A stretch of DNA of 58,756 nucleotides, from NCBI GenBank assembly GCA_937941765.1, contig CALDGQ010000004.1, positions 1 to 58,756 of the forward strand, given 5' to 3'. Shown piece by piece: positions 43,472 through 51,583 of the stretch; the first letter of the stretch is position 1; each line of letters opens with the position of its first letter. Made by a program: the position numbers and the translations under genes. Origin of the DNA: an uncultured Saprospiraceae bacterium (GTDB lineage Bacteria; Bacteroidota; Bacteroidia; Chitinophagales; Saprospiraceae). Below the pieces are notes generated by a model, which was not told where the DNA came from, searched no databases, and saw only the letters and a list, made by a program, of their open reading frames with translations.

Positions 43472-44431
43472 ATGTCGGAAGACTTCAAAATTAATAAAAA
43501 AATAATCGCTCCAGGTGAGTATGAAGTAGTGCGACTGAATGTTGCTAAACTTCCATCGGATACGGTTATCACCATTCGTGTTCATGTTTATCGAAGCAAA
43601 AATCCTGGGCCAACAGTTATGGCTATTGGTGGTGTGCACGGTGATGAAATCAATGGTGTCGAAATCGTTCGTAGAATGATTCATGATGAGGAATTTAAAA
43701 ACTTAAAAAGAGGAACGGTCATCGCCATTCCTGTTTTAAATATTTATGGTTTCATTAATTTCTCCAGAGAAACAATCGAAGGTAAAGATGTCAACAGAAA
43801 TTTTCCTGGAAATACAAATGGCTCATTAGCTTCTAGAGTTGCAGGAATGTTGACAAAAAATGTGTTGCCATTGGTAGATTATGCAGTCGACTTTCATACA
43901 GGTGGTGGATCAAGATATAATCAACCACAGATTCGTTTCAATGAAGAAGATCCTAAAAGTGAGGAATTGGCAAAAGTATTTGCAGCTCCGTATTTAATTC
44001 GGAAATCTTCTCCAGATAATTCACTTCGTAATACCGCTACCAAAATGGGAATTCCATTGTTAACTTATGAAGGTGGTGAAGCACTTCGCTATGATGGTCC
44101 TTCCATTGAACATGGTATTGCCGGATTCAAAAGAGTGCTTCAGCATCATGGTATGATTGAGCATGCACCTGAGCCTTTGAAAAAACCAATCGTTTTTAAT
44201 CGTTCTACTTGGCTTCGTGCAGATGAGTCGGGTATGTTTATGTGGACACAGTCTTCAGGCTCGAAAGTAGGAAAGAATGAACCACTCGGTTTGGTCAGTG
44301 ATCCTTATGGCAATTTCAGTGCTAGAATCCTTTCTACTAAAGATGGGTATATTATTGGCCATAATAATTCTCCGGTTGTTAGTCAAGGAACTGCTCTTTT
44401 TCATATTGGGTATGACGTAGAAGAGGATTGA
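43472..44431 (+). CDS. Succinylglutamate desuccinylase/aspartoacylase-family zinc hydrolase
   Basis: 319 residues. M14-related zinc enzyme: metal ligands in AIGGVHGDEINGVEIVRRM (His and Glu) and the second His in DYAVDFHTGG; substrate-binding NRNFPG (KDVNRNFPGN) and YEGGEALRYDG. C-terminal beta-barrel ends FHIGYDVEED. Family members remove an acyl group or cleave a C-terminal amino acid. Its coupling to rimK suggests it trims or removes glutamate or related caps, but this is inference. The stop codon lies within a perfect palindromic terminator. Confidence 0.9.
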   Translation: MSEDFKINKKIIAPGEYEVVRLNVAKLPSDTVITIRVHVYRSKNPGPTVMAIGGVHGDEINGVEIVRRMIHDEEFKNLKRGTVIAIPVLNIYGFINFSRETIEGKDVNRNFPGNTNGSLASRVAGMLTKNVLPLVDYAVDFHTGGGSRYNQPQIRFNEEDPKSEELAKVFAAPYLIRKSSPDNSLRNTATKMGIPLLTYEGGEALRYDGPSIEHGIAGFKRVLQHHGMIEHAPEPLKKPIVFNRSTWLRADESGMFMWTQSSGSKVGKNEPLGLVSDPYGNFSARILSTKDGYIIGHNNSPVVSQGTALFHIGYDVEED

Positions 44432-44451
44432 TTAATCAATCCTCTTCTACG
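44416..44451. terminator. Perfect 36-base palindromic terminator overlapping a stop codon
   Basis: CGTAGAAGAGGATTGATT and its exact complement. The TGA stop of the preceding gene (44429-44431) is in the left half. Weak T-runs flank it. Confidence 0.65.
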
Positions 44452-44547
44452 AATTTAAAATAATTGTCTTATTCACTTTCGTTCATTCCGAATGTAAAAT
44501 TTAAAACTTTTGGAGCGTTAAAAACTGTATAAAGCCAGGATTTTTTG

Positions 44548-44574
44548 AATACTTTTTCATCGGGAAAAAGTATT
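44548..44574. repeat. Stable hairpin in the gap after the aspartoacylase-like gene
   Basis: AATACTTTTTC-N5-GAAAAAGTATT, 11-base stem. It is not followed by a T-run but by a GC-rich GCCAGTCCGGC mini-hairpin. Function unknown. Confidence 0.55.
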
Positions 44575-44735
44575 GCCAGTCCGGCGAGGACAAAGTAAAA
44601 TTAACGAAATAAGACTAAGCACATTTCACGAAATTTAATAAATCCTCATTACTTCTGAATACCTCTAAGTAGTTGTGTTTAAGTTATTATATTATTTATA
44701 ATTAAAGCAAAGTTAGGGTTATAAAGCGGGATGCG

Positions 44736-44796
44736 GATTTTATATCTTTGAGGCACGCGCCTGCCTGCGTGCGCATGCAAACAGGTTTATAAAATC
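44736..44796. repeat. GC-cored hairpin in the gap before the glycosidase
   Basis: Outer GATTTTATA / TATAAAATC (44736-44744, 44788-44796) and inner GCACGC / GCGTGC (44753-44758, 44767-44772). The GC-rich core resembles the cores of the other hairpin elements, but the arms are short and not repeated. With the palindrome at 44416 and hairpin at 44548 it is all that stands out in 44432-44937. Confidence 0.5.
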
Positions 44797-44835
44797 TAGC
44801 TTTTTTGTTTCTTTTTCAGCAATTGGAAAAAGAAA

Positions 44836-44873
44836 AATAAACGAGATAGCTTGAATCTTAAATAAAGCCTTGG
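44836..44873. repeat. Imperfect direct repeat flanking the glycosidase gene, left copy
   Basis: AATAAACGA-GAT-N17-ATAAAGCCTTGG. The right copy at 46895-46922 has the same two words with a shorter spacer. Confidence 0.5.
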
Positions 44874-44937
44874 TAAAAAAAGGAAATCCAAAAATGATTT
44901 AATGGAAAACTATTATTGTGCAAGCATAAAATTAAAT

Positions 44938-46854
44938 TCAAAAATCTCCACCAACAATCTTAATAATATTCACCGACAATTTTGGAATATTAATATCACT
45001 TAAATTAGATAATTGCTGATAACCAGAAGGTTTTAAATAAGACTGATCCGTGTAAGCCTTACCCTTAATAGAATTGATCGAGCCTTTAGGATTTCTGATT
45101 CCCGTATTTTCAATAGACAAAGGAACTGCTTGATCAGAACGATTAACCACCAATAAGATGATATCTCCATTTGGTTTTGTGGAGGCAATATAATTTAAAG
45201 GTTTGTATTGATAGTTTGTCTCATTGGATTTCCAAAAAGTCAAATTTTGGATGTCAATATCGTAGGTACTATTTTTCTCAAAATCATCAGTAGCACAAAT
45301 AATTTGACTACCCAATTCTTCTGCAACTAATTTGTGAACTGCGAATACCGTCTTTTCTCCAACTACTTTTCCAGCACTATTAATATCAAAAAGCAAATTG
45401 TCAGAAATTTCATTTTGTCCATCTTGGAAATGGTAAAAAGCAAAGTTGACGGCCATACTCATATCGTGTTTAAGCGCAGCAATCATGTTGTCGGCTGTGT
45501 AAATTCCTTCGGTGATACTGTGTGTCAATTTCCCACGAGTAACTTGATTGAGATGAGAATAATACTCTGAATTTGCCAATTTAATATCTCTATCTGTCAA
45601 ACTTTTGATGATCGATTGTTGCTGATCTAGCCGCTTGTCCAAATTCCAAGAAGTTTGGGCTAGATATAATTTCGCCATTTCTTCATCTGTGTAAGGTGCA
45701 CTCGTAAGAGGGTTGTTAAGTCGAGTTCCATATTCTCCTCCAGGATGGATAATGGGGTAGCTTGGGTAACTATGATAAATCACAAAATCAATATAATCTA
45801 ACAATTGTTTACCTGGATAGGCAGGATTGGTTCCTGTCAATAAAGTGGATAGGTTCTCGTTGCCATTATTGTGATCGGGATCATTCCATGCCCAATAACT
45901 ATTGGTTGTGCCTACCACACCAATCTTAACATGTTGACCGTCATTTTTGTCTAGCCATTGACGCAATTGAACAGCAAAATCAAGCGCATGGTGGGCATAC
46001 TCTTTTCTATTTTTTGATTTGGATTTATATTCGACGCAGTTTCCGTTTTTGTCAACTCCAAAATAATTTCTATTTCCTTTGATATAAGGTTCTGAAACTT
46101 CGTTGCCCAGTTCAATAAATTGAAGACTTGCCAAACTTCCGTTGTACAATCTTTTAATTTCATTGACCATTCCAATCGCTTCTGATGGAGTGCCAGAACT
46201 AAAGTTTACCGTAACGGTCAAATCAGCATCCATTGCTTTTGCCTCAGACGTATAAAACTTGAGATCATCGTACTGACCATAATTTTGAGAACCACCCGTT
46301 TTATTACTAATTTTTCCTTTGTATTCCTCCCAATGATATCCTTTATAATCTCCATTTTCAAAATAGATAAATTGATCATGAGGACCTGACCCTTTCGTTG
46401 GATCTTGGTATACTCGATAGTTTTGTCCATTACCAAATACATCTTTGACGGTACTTTTTGCAAGAATCTGATTTCGACAAGTATTGACAACTTCTTTGAA
46501 ATTTTGTTGAGTAGGGTTGTTAAATTCCTTCTCTTGCATTGTCGAAATCATTCCGTCAATTTGATTGCCGCCCAGACGATACAGTTTTTTTCTGTTGCCA
46601 AATTGAGGTTTAATTTGTTGGTAGCGATTCAGCATTTCTGAAAACCAATCTGCATAAGTTGAATTGGATAAATCGTTTGGATCTTTTACTTGTGCAAAAA
46701 TATGATTACGTTGAATACCAATGATGTAACTACTCGGAAATTCCGTTTCTATATTGTTAGGTTCTAGTCGGATGGTGCCTTGCGCTTGAAGAGAGCTGTT
46801 AAAAATCAGCGCAAGTAAAATACTAAGTAAGCACCATACAAGGTATGACTTCAA
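44938..46854 (-). CDS. Secreted clan GH-A glycoside hydrolase (GH51/GH39-like)
   Basis: 638 residues from a TTG that gives a clean signal peptide (LKSYLVWCLLSILLALIFNSSLQA before QGTI); a TTG 25 codons upstream (46929) is the alternative. A TIM barrel with catalytic acid/base Glu252 in QFIELGNEVSEPY and a likely nucleophile Glu430 in KLANSEYYSHLNQ, then a C-terminal beta-sandwich (DIILLVVNRSDQAVPLSIEN). NE and the second Glu positions fit clan GH-A; the sandwich resembles alpha-L-arabinofuranosidases of GH51. Without a database search the family is a guess. No sorting domain, so it is probably periplasmic or released. Not in a polysaccharide-utilisation locus. Confidence 0.72.
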   Translation of the reverse strand: MKSYLVWCLLSILLALIFNSSLQAQGTIRLEPNNIETEFPSSYIIGIQRNHIFAQVKDPNDLSNSTYADWFSEMLNRYQQIKPQFGNRKKLYRLGGNQIDGMISTMQEKEFNNPTQQNFKEVVNTCRNQILAKSTVKDVFGNGQNYRVYQDPTKGSGPHDQFIYFENGDYKGYHWEEYKGKISNKTGGSQNYGQYDDLKFYTSEAKAMDADLTVTVNFSSGTPSEAIGMVNEIKRLYNGSLASLQFIELGNEVSEPYIKGNRNYFGVDKNGNCVEYKSKSKNRKEYAHHALDFAVQLRQWLDKNDGQHVKIGVVGTTNSYWAWNDPDHNNGNENLSTLLTGTNPAYPGKQLLDYIDFVIYHSYPSYPIIHPGGEYGTRLNNPLTSAPYTDEEMAKLYLAQTSWNLDKRLDQQQSIIKSLTDRDIKLANSEYYSHLNQVTRGKLTHSITEGIYTADNMIAALKHDMSMAVNFAFYHFQDGQNEISDNLLFDINSAGKVVGEKTVFAVHKLVAEELGSQIICATDDFEKNSTYDIDIQNLTFWKSNETNYQYKPLNYIASTKPNGDIILLVVNRSDQAVPLSIENTGIRNPKGSINSIKGKAYTDQSYLKPSGYQQLSNLSDINIPKLSVNIIKIVGGDF

Positions 46855-46894
46855 AACGTCGTGACGAGCTTGAAGATGCGAAAGTAGAGAATTC

Positions 46895-46922
46895 AATAAA
46901 CGAAATTGGGATAAAGCCTTGG
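46895..46922. repeat. Imperfect direct repeat flanking the glycosidase gene, right copy
   Basis: AATAAACGA-AAT-N4-ATAAAGCCTTGG, matching the left copy at 44836. The surrounding gap 46855-47195 contains no other repeat, RNA or open frame that I can support. Confidence 0.5.
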
Positions 46923-47195
46923 ATTTCAAATATAGATAATTTATTTAATATGAAAAATGCATTTACAACACATTAACAAAAAATGTAACCAATTAAATGA
47001 ACTACGTTATGCAAATTACAGTTCTGATATTAAACGCTTTCATTTTCAAATCAGTACACCACAAACCAACTTTCTTGCATCTTATTGGATAAGTATGCAT
47101 AAAATATTCAATGTTAAAATCATTGGTTTGGATATAGAACTATTTTGATACAAAGTTAATTTAATAATCACTTAATTAAACTAAAACACTTCCTT

Positions 47196-48650
47196 ATGAA
47201 AAAAATCAACTTACTTTTTTTAATGCTGCTTTTTTCATTGGCAACTTTGTTTGGTCAAAACCATATTTACAACAAAACTTTTGGTGGAGTAAGTGTCGAT
47301 GACGCGCGAAGTATGATATTAAGCGATGATGGAAATATTGTTTTCACAGGAATCGATAAAAGTACTAAAGATCCGGAAGGTGATACCTATTTGTCAAAAA
47401 TGAATCCTTCTGGTGATATTATTTGGAAAAAACATTTTGGAATGGGGGGCATGGATTGTGGAAATTCAGTTATTAAAACATTTGATGGTGGCTATCTTGT
47501 GATCGGCGATTTGAAAAATGAATCCTTGAATATTGATGAAGGGTTTGCTACCAAGACCAATGCGAATGGCGAAGTGGAATGGCATAGTTATATTACGAGC
47601 TCTGGGAATAATTCTTTTAAAGATGTGGTTCAAGGAATTGATGGAAGTTTTTATTTAACCGGAAAAAGTATCGATCCAATTACAGATTTGGAAAATGTAT
47701 TAATCGTCAATTTATCTCAATCGGGTGAAACTTTATTGATAAAAACGATTTCTAGCAACCAAAGTTCTTTTGGAAATAAGATTATCAATTCAGGTGATGG
47801 AGAATTTATTATTTGTGGATTTAAAGAGCATTCCAAAACTAAAAATGAAGAAATGTTTGTCATGAAGGTAAATGGAAATGGAGAAGTTCAATGGAAGAAT
47901 AGAGCTGCAACATTAGATCACGAACAAGCTGCTTCCGTAGTCATCAATCAGGATGGAAATATTGTTGTTGCAGGTGGTCACTCCGTAGAGCGAAATGGTG
48001 GAGAGTTTTTAGAAATGAGAATTTACGAATATGAACCGAGTGGACGTTTGTTTAATACCGAAACTTTGCTGAAGGAAAAAGGTGAAGGATATTTATATGA
48101 TATGGTTTCCACAGAGGAAGGATATGTATTCTCTGGTGTCTACAAAAAGCACGAATCGGTTCAAGGAAATGCCGCTGTTATTATTACGGATGAAAAGTTT
48201 AAAGTTCACGATGTAAAGGAGACGAATACCCCAAATGAAAGTGTCGCAAGGAATTTATTAGTTACCAATGAAGGAGATATTTATACTTCTGGTGTAACAC
48301 ATTATGGAGAAAATGCTTCAGATGCATTGATTAGTAAATGGAGTTTTGATTCATTTATCGAGCCAAAGGAAAATGTGGTAGAAACTAATATGATCAAATC
48401 TGTCTTATATCCAAATCCATTTACAACTCAAACTTTATTATCTGTAGATAGTGAAATCGAAGACAAAATGATTCGTATTTATGATATCAATGGTGCATTG
48501 CAAAGAGAAGAATCATTTTCCGGAAAAGAATTGTTAATTGTAAGAAAAAATAAAAACGATTTACCAACAGGTATCTACCTATATCACATTACAGATCCGA
48601 ATGGAAATGTATTGAGTACGGGAAAAATGCAAGTAATAGATCAAGCCTAA
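47196..48650 (+). CDS. T9SS type A sorted protein with beta-propeller-like repeats
   Basis: 484 residues. Signal peptide (INLLFLMLLFSLATLFG before QNHI). Repeats of about 45-50 residues (about 28-370) with DDGNIVFTGIDKS, FDGGYLVIGDLKN, GDGEFIICGFKEH, and QDGNIVVAGGHS, each followed by GEVxWxKx; these look like delta-60/SBBP propeller blades. The last 85 residues form a type A sorting domain: VLYPNPFTTQTLLSVDSE, MIRIYDINGAL, and LPTGIYLYHITDPNGNVLSTGKM. Probably secreted by T9SS and anchored at the surface. A terminator follows at 48686. Confidence 0.9.
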   Translation: MKKINLLFLMLLFSLATLFGQNHIYNKTFGGVSVDDARSMILSDDGNIVFTGIDKSTKDPEGDTYLSKMNPSGDIIWKKHFGMGGMDCGNSVIKTFDGGYLVIGDLKNESLNIDEGFATKTNANGEVEWHSYITSSGNNSFKDVVQGIDGSFYLTGKSIDPITDLENVLIVNLSQSGETLLIKTISSNQSSFGNKIINSGDGEFIICGFKEHSKTKNEEMFVMKVNGNGEVQWKNRAATLDHEQAASVVINQDGNIVVAGGHSVERNGGEFLEMRIYEYEPSGRLFNTETLLKEKGEGYLYDMVSTEEGYVFSGVYKKHESVQGNAAVIITDEKFKVHDVKETNTPNESVARNLLVTNEGDIYTSGVTHYGENASDALISKWSFDSFIEPKENVVETNMIKSVLYPNPFTTQTLLSVDSEIEDKMIRIYDINGALQREESFSGKELLIVRKNKNDLPTGIYLYHITDPNGNVLSTGKMQVIDQA

Positions 48651-48685
48651 AATCGACTAATTAAGTTTGTCATAGTTTTAATTGA

Positions 48686-48720
48686 AAAGTGGGTAACATG
48701 AATTTGTTGCTCACTTTTTT
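48686..48720 (+). terminator. Intrinsic terminator after the propeller-protein gene
   Basis: AAAGTGGGTAACA / TGTTGCTCACTTT around a short loop, followed by seven T. Confidence 0.8.
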
Positions 48721-48843
48721 TATGACAACAAACGTATTCAAGATGTTATATATCAGCTTTTTTGAAAGTAAAAGTAGAGGTATTCTTTTTTGTCTATGAA
48801 AAAAGAAATAGAATCCTTAAAATCGAAAAAGGGAGGCTGTTTG

Positions 48844-49476
48844 TTAATCCCGAAATAAATAAACCCACCTAGCTGCAAAAGTCATCCCAGTCCATTGGGT
48901 ATCCGCTGGTAAAGAAGCTCTAAAATTGAGTCCAGATTTTGCGGTAACAAAAAACGTCATACCACTTTGTAAAAGGAGCGTACGATCTTTCTTAAAAAAA
49001 TCCGGATTGCCATTTATTTTGCTTTTGAGGAAAGTCGAAGAGCCACTTAACAATCGAGCGTAGGCGATTCCTGCTTGGAAATTAAAATTATTGAAATCTT
49101 TTCGCCGAGAGATGTTAGATTGCCAACTATAGTGAATAGGAATTTCTAAATAATTAATAAAAATATCGGCTTCTTTATTTTCATAGATTGGATCGGAGTT
49201 TACATACTTCCCATTTTGACTAAAAAGAAATTCAACACCCAATTGCGAGTGTTCTGTTATTTGCATCGTTGCCAATAACCCAGTATTTAAACCGTGATGT
49301 GTTTTTTGGAAAAATTCCTCGGAATTGGTGTCTAGTGGTTGTGGATCATAAGTGCCGATTTGAGCAACATTTGCGCCCGCAACCATTCCGATATTGAATA
49401 CATTTTTTTGAGCACTCAAATCAAGATGAAGGAATAGAATAACAAAAACCAGTGGGTATTGGAGTAGTTTCTTCAT
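48844..49476 (-). CDS. Outer membrane beta-barrel protein (PorT-like)
   Basis: 210 residues. Signal peptide (YPLVFVILFLHLDLSA before QKNV). Alternating strands: FNIGMVAGANVAQIG, TGLLATMQITEHSQLGVEFLF, NYLEIPIHYSW, FQAGIAYARLLSG, and the terminal strand GMTFAARWVYLFRD ending in an aromatic-charged pattern suited to BAM insertion. It fits the PorT/OMP_b-brl family of eight-stranded barrels. Single gene; role unknown. Confidence 0.85.
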   Translation of the reverse strand: MKKLLQYPLVFVILFLHLDLSAQKNVFNIGMVAGANVAQIGTYDPQPLDTNSEEFFQKTHHGLNTGLLATMQITEHSQLGVEFLFSQNGKYVNSDPIYENKEADIFINYLEIPIHYSWQSNISRRKDFNNFNFQAGIAYARLLSGSSTFLKSKINGNPDFFKKDRTLLLQSGMTFFVTAKSGLNFRASLPADTQWTGMTFAARWVYLFRD

Positions 49477-49563
49477 TAAGTGTTGTTAGATTGTGAATTC
49501 ATCATACTAAAAAATCACAATCTATAAACGACAAAAAAAATGAATTATTTTATACTCAAAAAC

Positions 49564-50283
49564 TTATTGATCATATTCTTTTAACAACCGTTCAAATTCC
49601 AGTTTATGATAACCTTCATATTTTATAGATGGGATTAATGACTTATTTTCATTGATGGCTGCTTGCAATTTTTCAGTTTGCTGCATTTTTGAATAAAGAG
49701 ATATTGCAAATAAGTTGTTGTAAAATATATTTTCATCATCTTTAATATTTCGATAATGACTGAGTGCTTTATTTAAAAAATGAGCACTTTCGTCTAAAGC
49801 GCCTTCAATATAAAATACTCTTGCCAAGTTGAATTGGGAAGTAGCAACGCCATTTTCATCGTTCAATGATTTGTATTTCATAACCGCATCGACAATATCT
49901 TTTTTCCCATCTTTCGAGTTGCCGGTTTGGCCTTTGAGGTAACCAACATATTGCAACAACTTCGCTTGCTGTGCATCATCTTTTGCGAGTTTTGCTGTTT
50001 CAAGTGATTTATTTCCATACAATATGGCTTTATTCTTTTCGTCTAAGGTTGTTTCATAAATAGTCGCCATATTATAATAGGTGCCTGAAGCGCCAATGAA
50101 ATCCTTGTTTTCAGCATATAAATTGGCTAATTTTTCCATCATCGGTAATGCAAGCACTGGACTATCCATGTATTGTTTCATGGCAGCTTTCTGCAATTCT
50201 TCAATTGTATTTGAATTGTTGGAATTAGTTGAGTCACTTGAGCAGCCTAAGACAAAAATGATGAAAACGAAATATTTGTACAT
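49564..50283 (-). CDS. TPR lipoprotein
   Basis: 239 residues. Short lipoprotein signal MYKYFVFIIFVLGC (lipobox VLGC, Cys 14) then a Ser/Asn-rich linker. About five tetratricopeptide repeats (GASGTYYNMATIYETTLDE, QAKLLQYVGYLKGQTGNSKDG, NGVATSQFNLARVFYIEG). Third gene of a minus-strand operon with crp-like and dinB-like genes; 11 bases separate it from the DinB stop. Probably an envelope scaffolding protein; function unknown. Confidence 0.85.
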   Translation of the reverse strand: MYKYFVFIIFVLGCSSDSTNSNNSNTIEELQKAAMKQYMDSPVLALPMMEKLANLYAENKDFIGASGTYYNMATIYETTLDEKNKAILYGNKSLETAKLAKDDAQQAKLLQYVGYLKGQTGNSKDGKKDIVDAVMKYKSLNDENGVATSQFNLARVFYIEGALDESAHFLNKALSHYRNIKDDENIFYNNLFAISLYSKMQQTEKLQAAINENKSLIPSIKYEGYHKLEFERLLKEYDQ

Positions 50284-50294
50284 GCTTTGTTATG

Positions 50295-50879
50295 TTATGC
50301 CGATTCAGTTTTATTGAGTTGTTGAAATGCTTCTAATGCATTATTAGCCTGAACCATGTGGCGTTCAATATGGTAAATAACGAATCGAAACGTATCTCCC
50401 AATCTCGTTTTTATGAGAGTCGTAATTGAAAGACCGGTTTTAATCTTCATCAAATTTACCTTTTTCCCTTGGTCTAACAAAGATAACATCCGATCTTGCT
50501 GTTGAATAAATCGTCGTACCGTTTTTTTATCCAATTTTGACAAATCAGGCACTTTATCTTTCGGAGATTTCATTTTATTTTGAACTGCACCATTTTTTGC
50601 AGCCAATGCGTTTGCAAAATAATTACCGAATAACCCTGATTTGAAAATTTCGACAGATTCATTATGCTGACTGCTTAGCATTTTATCTTCAATTTCTTTC
50701 AAGTAAAAATCGCCATACATATTCAAGTGCTCCAAACATTCTAAGATGCTCCAACTTGATTTCGAGCCTTTCCAATTGAGTTGTTCAATACTTAAATTTT
50801 CAAATGACTGCGCTTGCAATTTTGCTTTTTTAACTCGACTTTTTAGGTCTTCAATTAATTTGATTGAATTTTCTTTCAT
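50295..50879 (-). CDS. DinB-family metal-dependent protein
   Basis: 194 residues from the ATG of MKENSIKLIEDLKSRVKKAK (an upstream start at 50924 adds 15 residues). Four-helix DinB/YfiT fold: metal His in SILECLEHLNMYG, then YHIERHMVQANNAL supplying the other two His. Such proteins act as thiol (bacillithiol-like) transferases in other bacteria; no substrate can be given. Follows the Crp-like regulator by 54 bases. Confidence 0.88.
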   Translation of the reverse strand: MKENSIKLIEDLKSRVKKAKLQAQSFENLSIEQLNWKGSKSSWSILECLEHLNMYGDFYLKEIEDKMLSSQHNESVEIFKSGLFGNYFANALAAKNGAVQNKMKSPKDKVPDLSKLDKKTVRRFIQQQDRMLSLLDQGKKVNLMKIKTGLSITTLIKTRLGDTFRFVIYHIERHMVQANNALEAFQQLNKTESA

Positions 50880-50933
50880 GATCTTTTTTTTATCAAATGT
50901 CCATGTTATCTGACATAAAAACATTGATTGAAA

Positions 50934-51476
50934 TCAAGATTTATTGATCCGACTAAATGTTTCTGGAGTCATCCGTAAATAATTGGCAATATATTTCGCT
51001 GGAACTTCTTGAAAAAGTTGTGGACTTCTTTTCAAAACCCGTTTGTATCTTTCAATTGGCGAGTGGGAGAGAATATCAATTTCTCTTTCCATTTGTTGCA
51101 GAGCAAATTGCTCCAACAAATTGATGTATGCCAATTGCAATTCAGCATTATCATCAATCATTTGTCGAAGTTGTTTTTTAGGAATTACTTGAACAGTAGA
51201 CTTTTTGATGGCTTGAATATAAACACCAGAAGGTTCATTATTAAAAAAAGATTCAAGGGCAGTGACAGTCGAACCTTTGTAACCAAATCGCAAGGTCTGC
51301 TCCTCAAATTCGGAGATATAAAAAATTCGCAATACACCACTTTCAACTAAATAAAGATTGGAGTCCACTTTCCCAGCATTCAATAAATAGTCGTTTCTAT
51401 CCAATTGTTTGTATGACACGTTTAACTCACCAACATACTCCATTAATTGTTCCACCAACGATTTTTTTGAATTCAT
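50934..51476 (-). CDS. Crp/Fnr-family transcriptional regulator
   Basis: 180 residues. Cyclic-nucleotide-binding-like domain (about 20-130: LLNAGKVDSNLYLVESGVLRI, LRFGYKGSTVTALESFFNNEPS) with no clear cAMP-phosphate RxS loop, and a short C-terminal winged helix with recognition segment VPAKYIANYLRMTPETFSRI. Typical of the small Bacteroidota Crp-like group that sense redox or other signals. First gene of the operon with dinB-like and TPR lipoprotein genes. Confidence 0.9.
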   Translation of the reverse strand: MNSKKSLVEQLMEYVGELNVSYKQLDRNDYLLNAGKVDSNLYLVESGVLRIFYISEFEEQTLRFGYKGSTVTALESFFNNEPSGVYIQAIKKSTVQVIPKKQLRQMIDDNAELQLAYINLLEQFALQQMEREIDILSHSPIERYKRVLKRSPQLFQEVPAKYIANYLRMTPETFSRINKS

Positions 51477-51583
51477 CGAAAATTTCTTTTCACGAATTTA
51501 CAAAAGCTTTTCTAAACTTGCGGACGAATTTTATCATAGTATAATCTGGTCAACTTGTTGATGCGAAGTGAAAGGAATAGGAT

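Noticed and set aside
46957..47148. Short open frame between the glycosidase and propeller-protein genes
   Set aside because: Low-complexity, AT-rich composition without a membrane segment or motif; it lies in the promoter region of the gene at 47196.
48783..48807. TTCTTTTTT / AAAAAAGAA hairpin left of the outer-membrane barrel gene
   Set aside because: It is made of A and T runs that pair easily by chance; it may aid termination but cannot be supported as a distinct feature.
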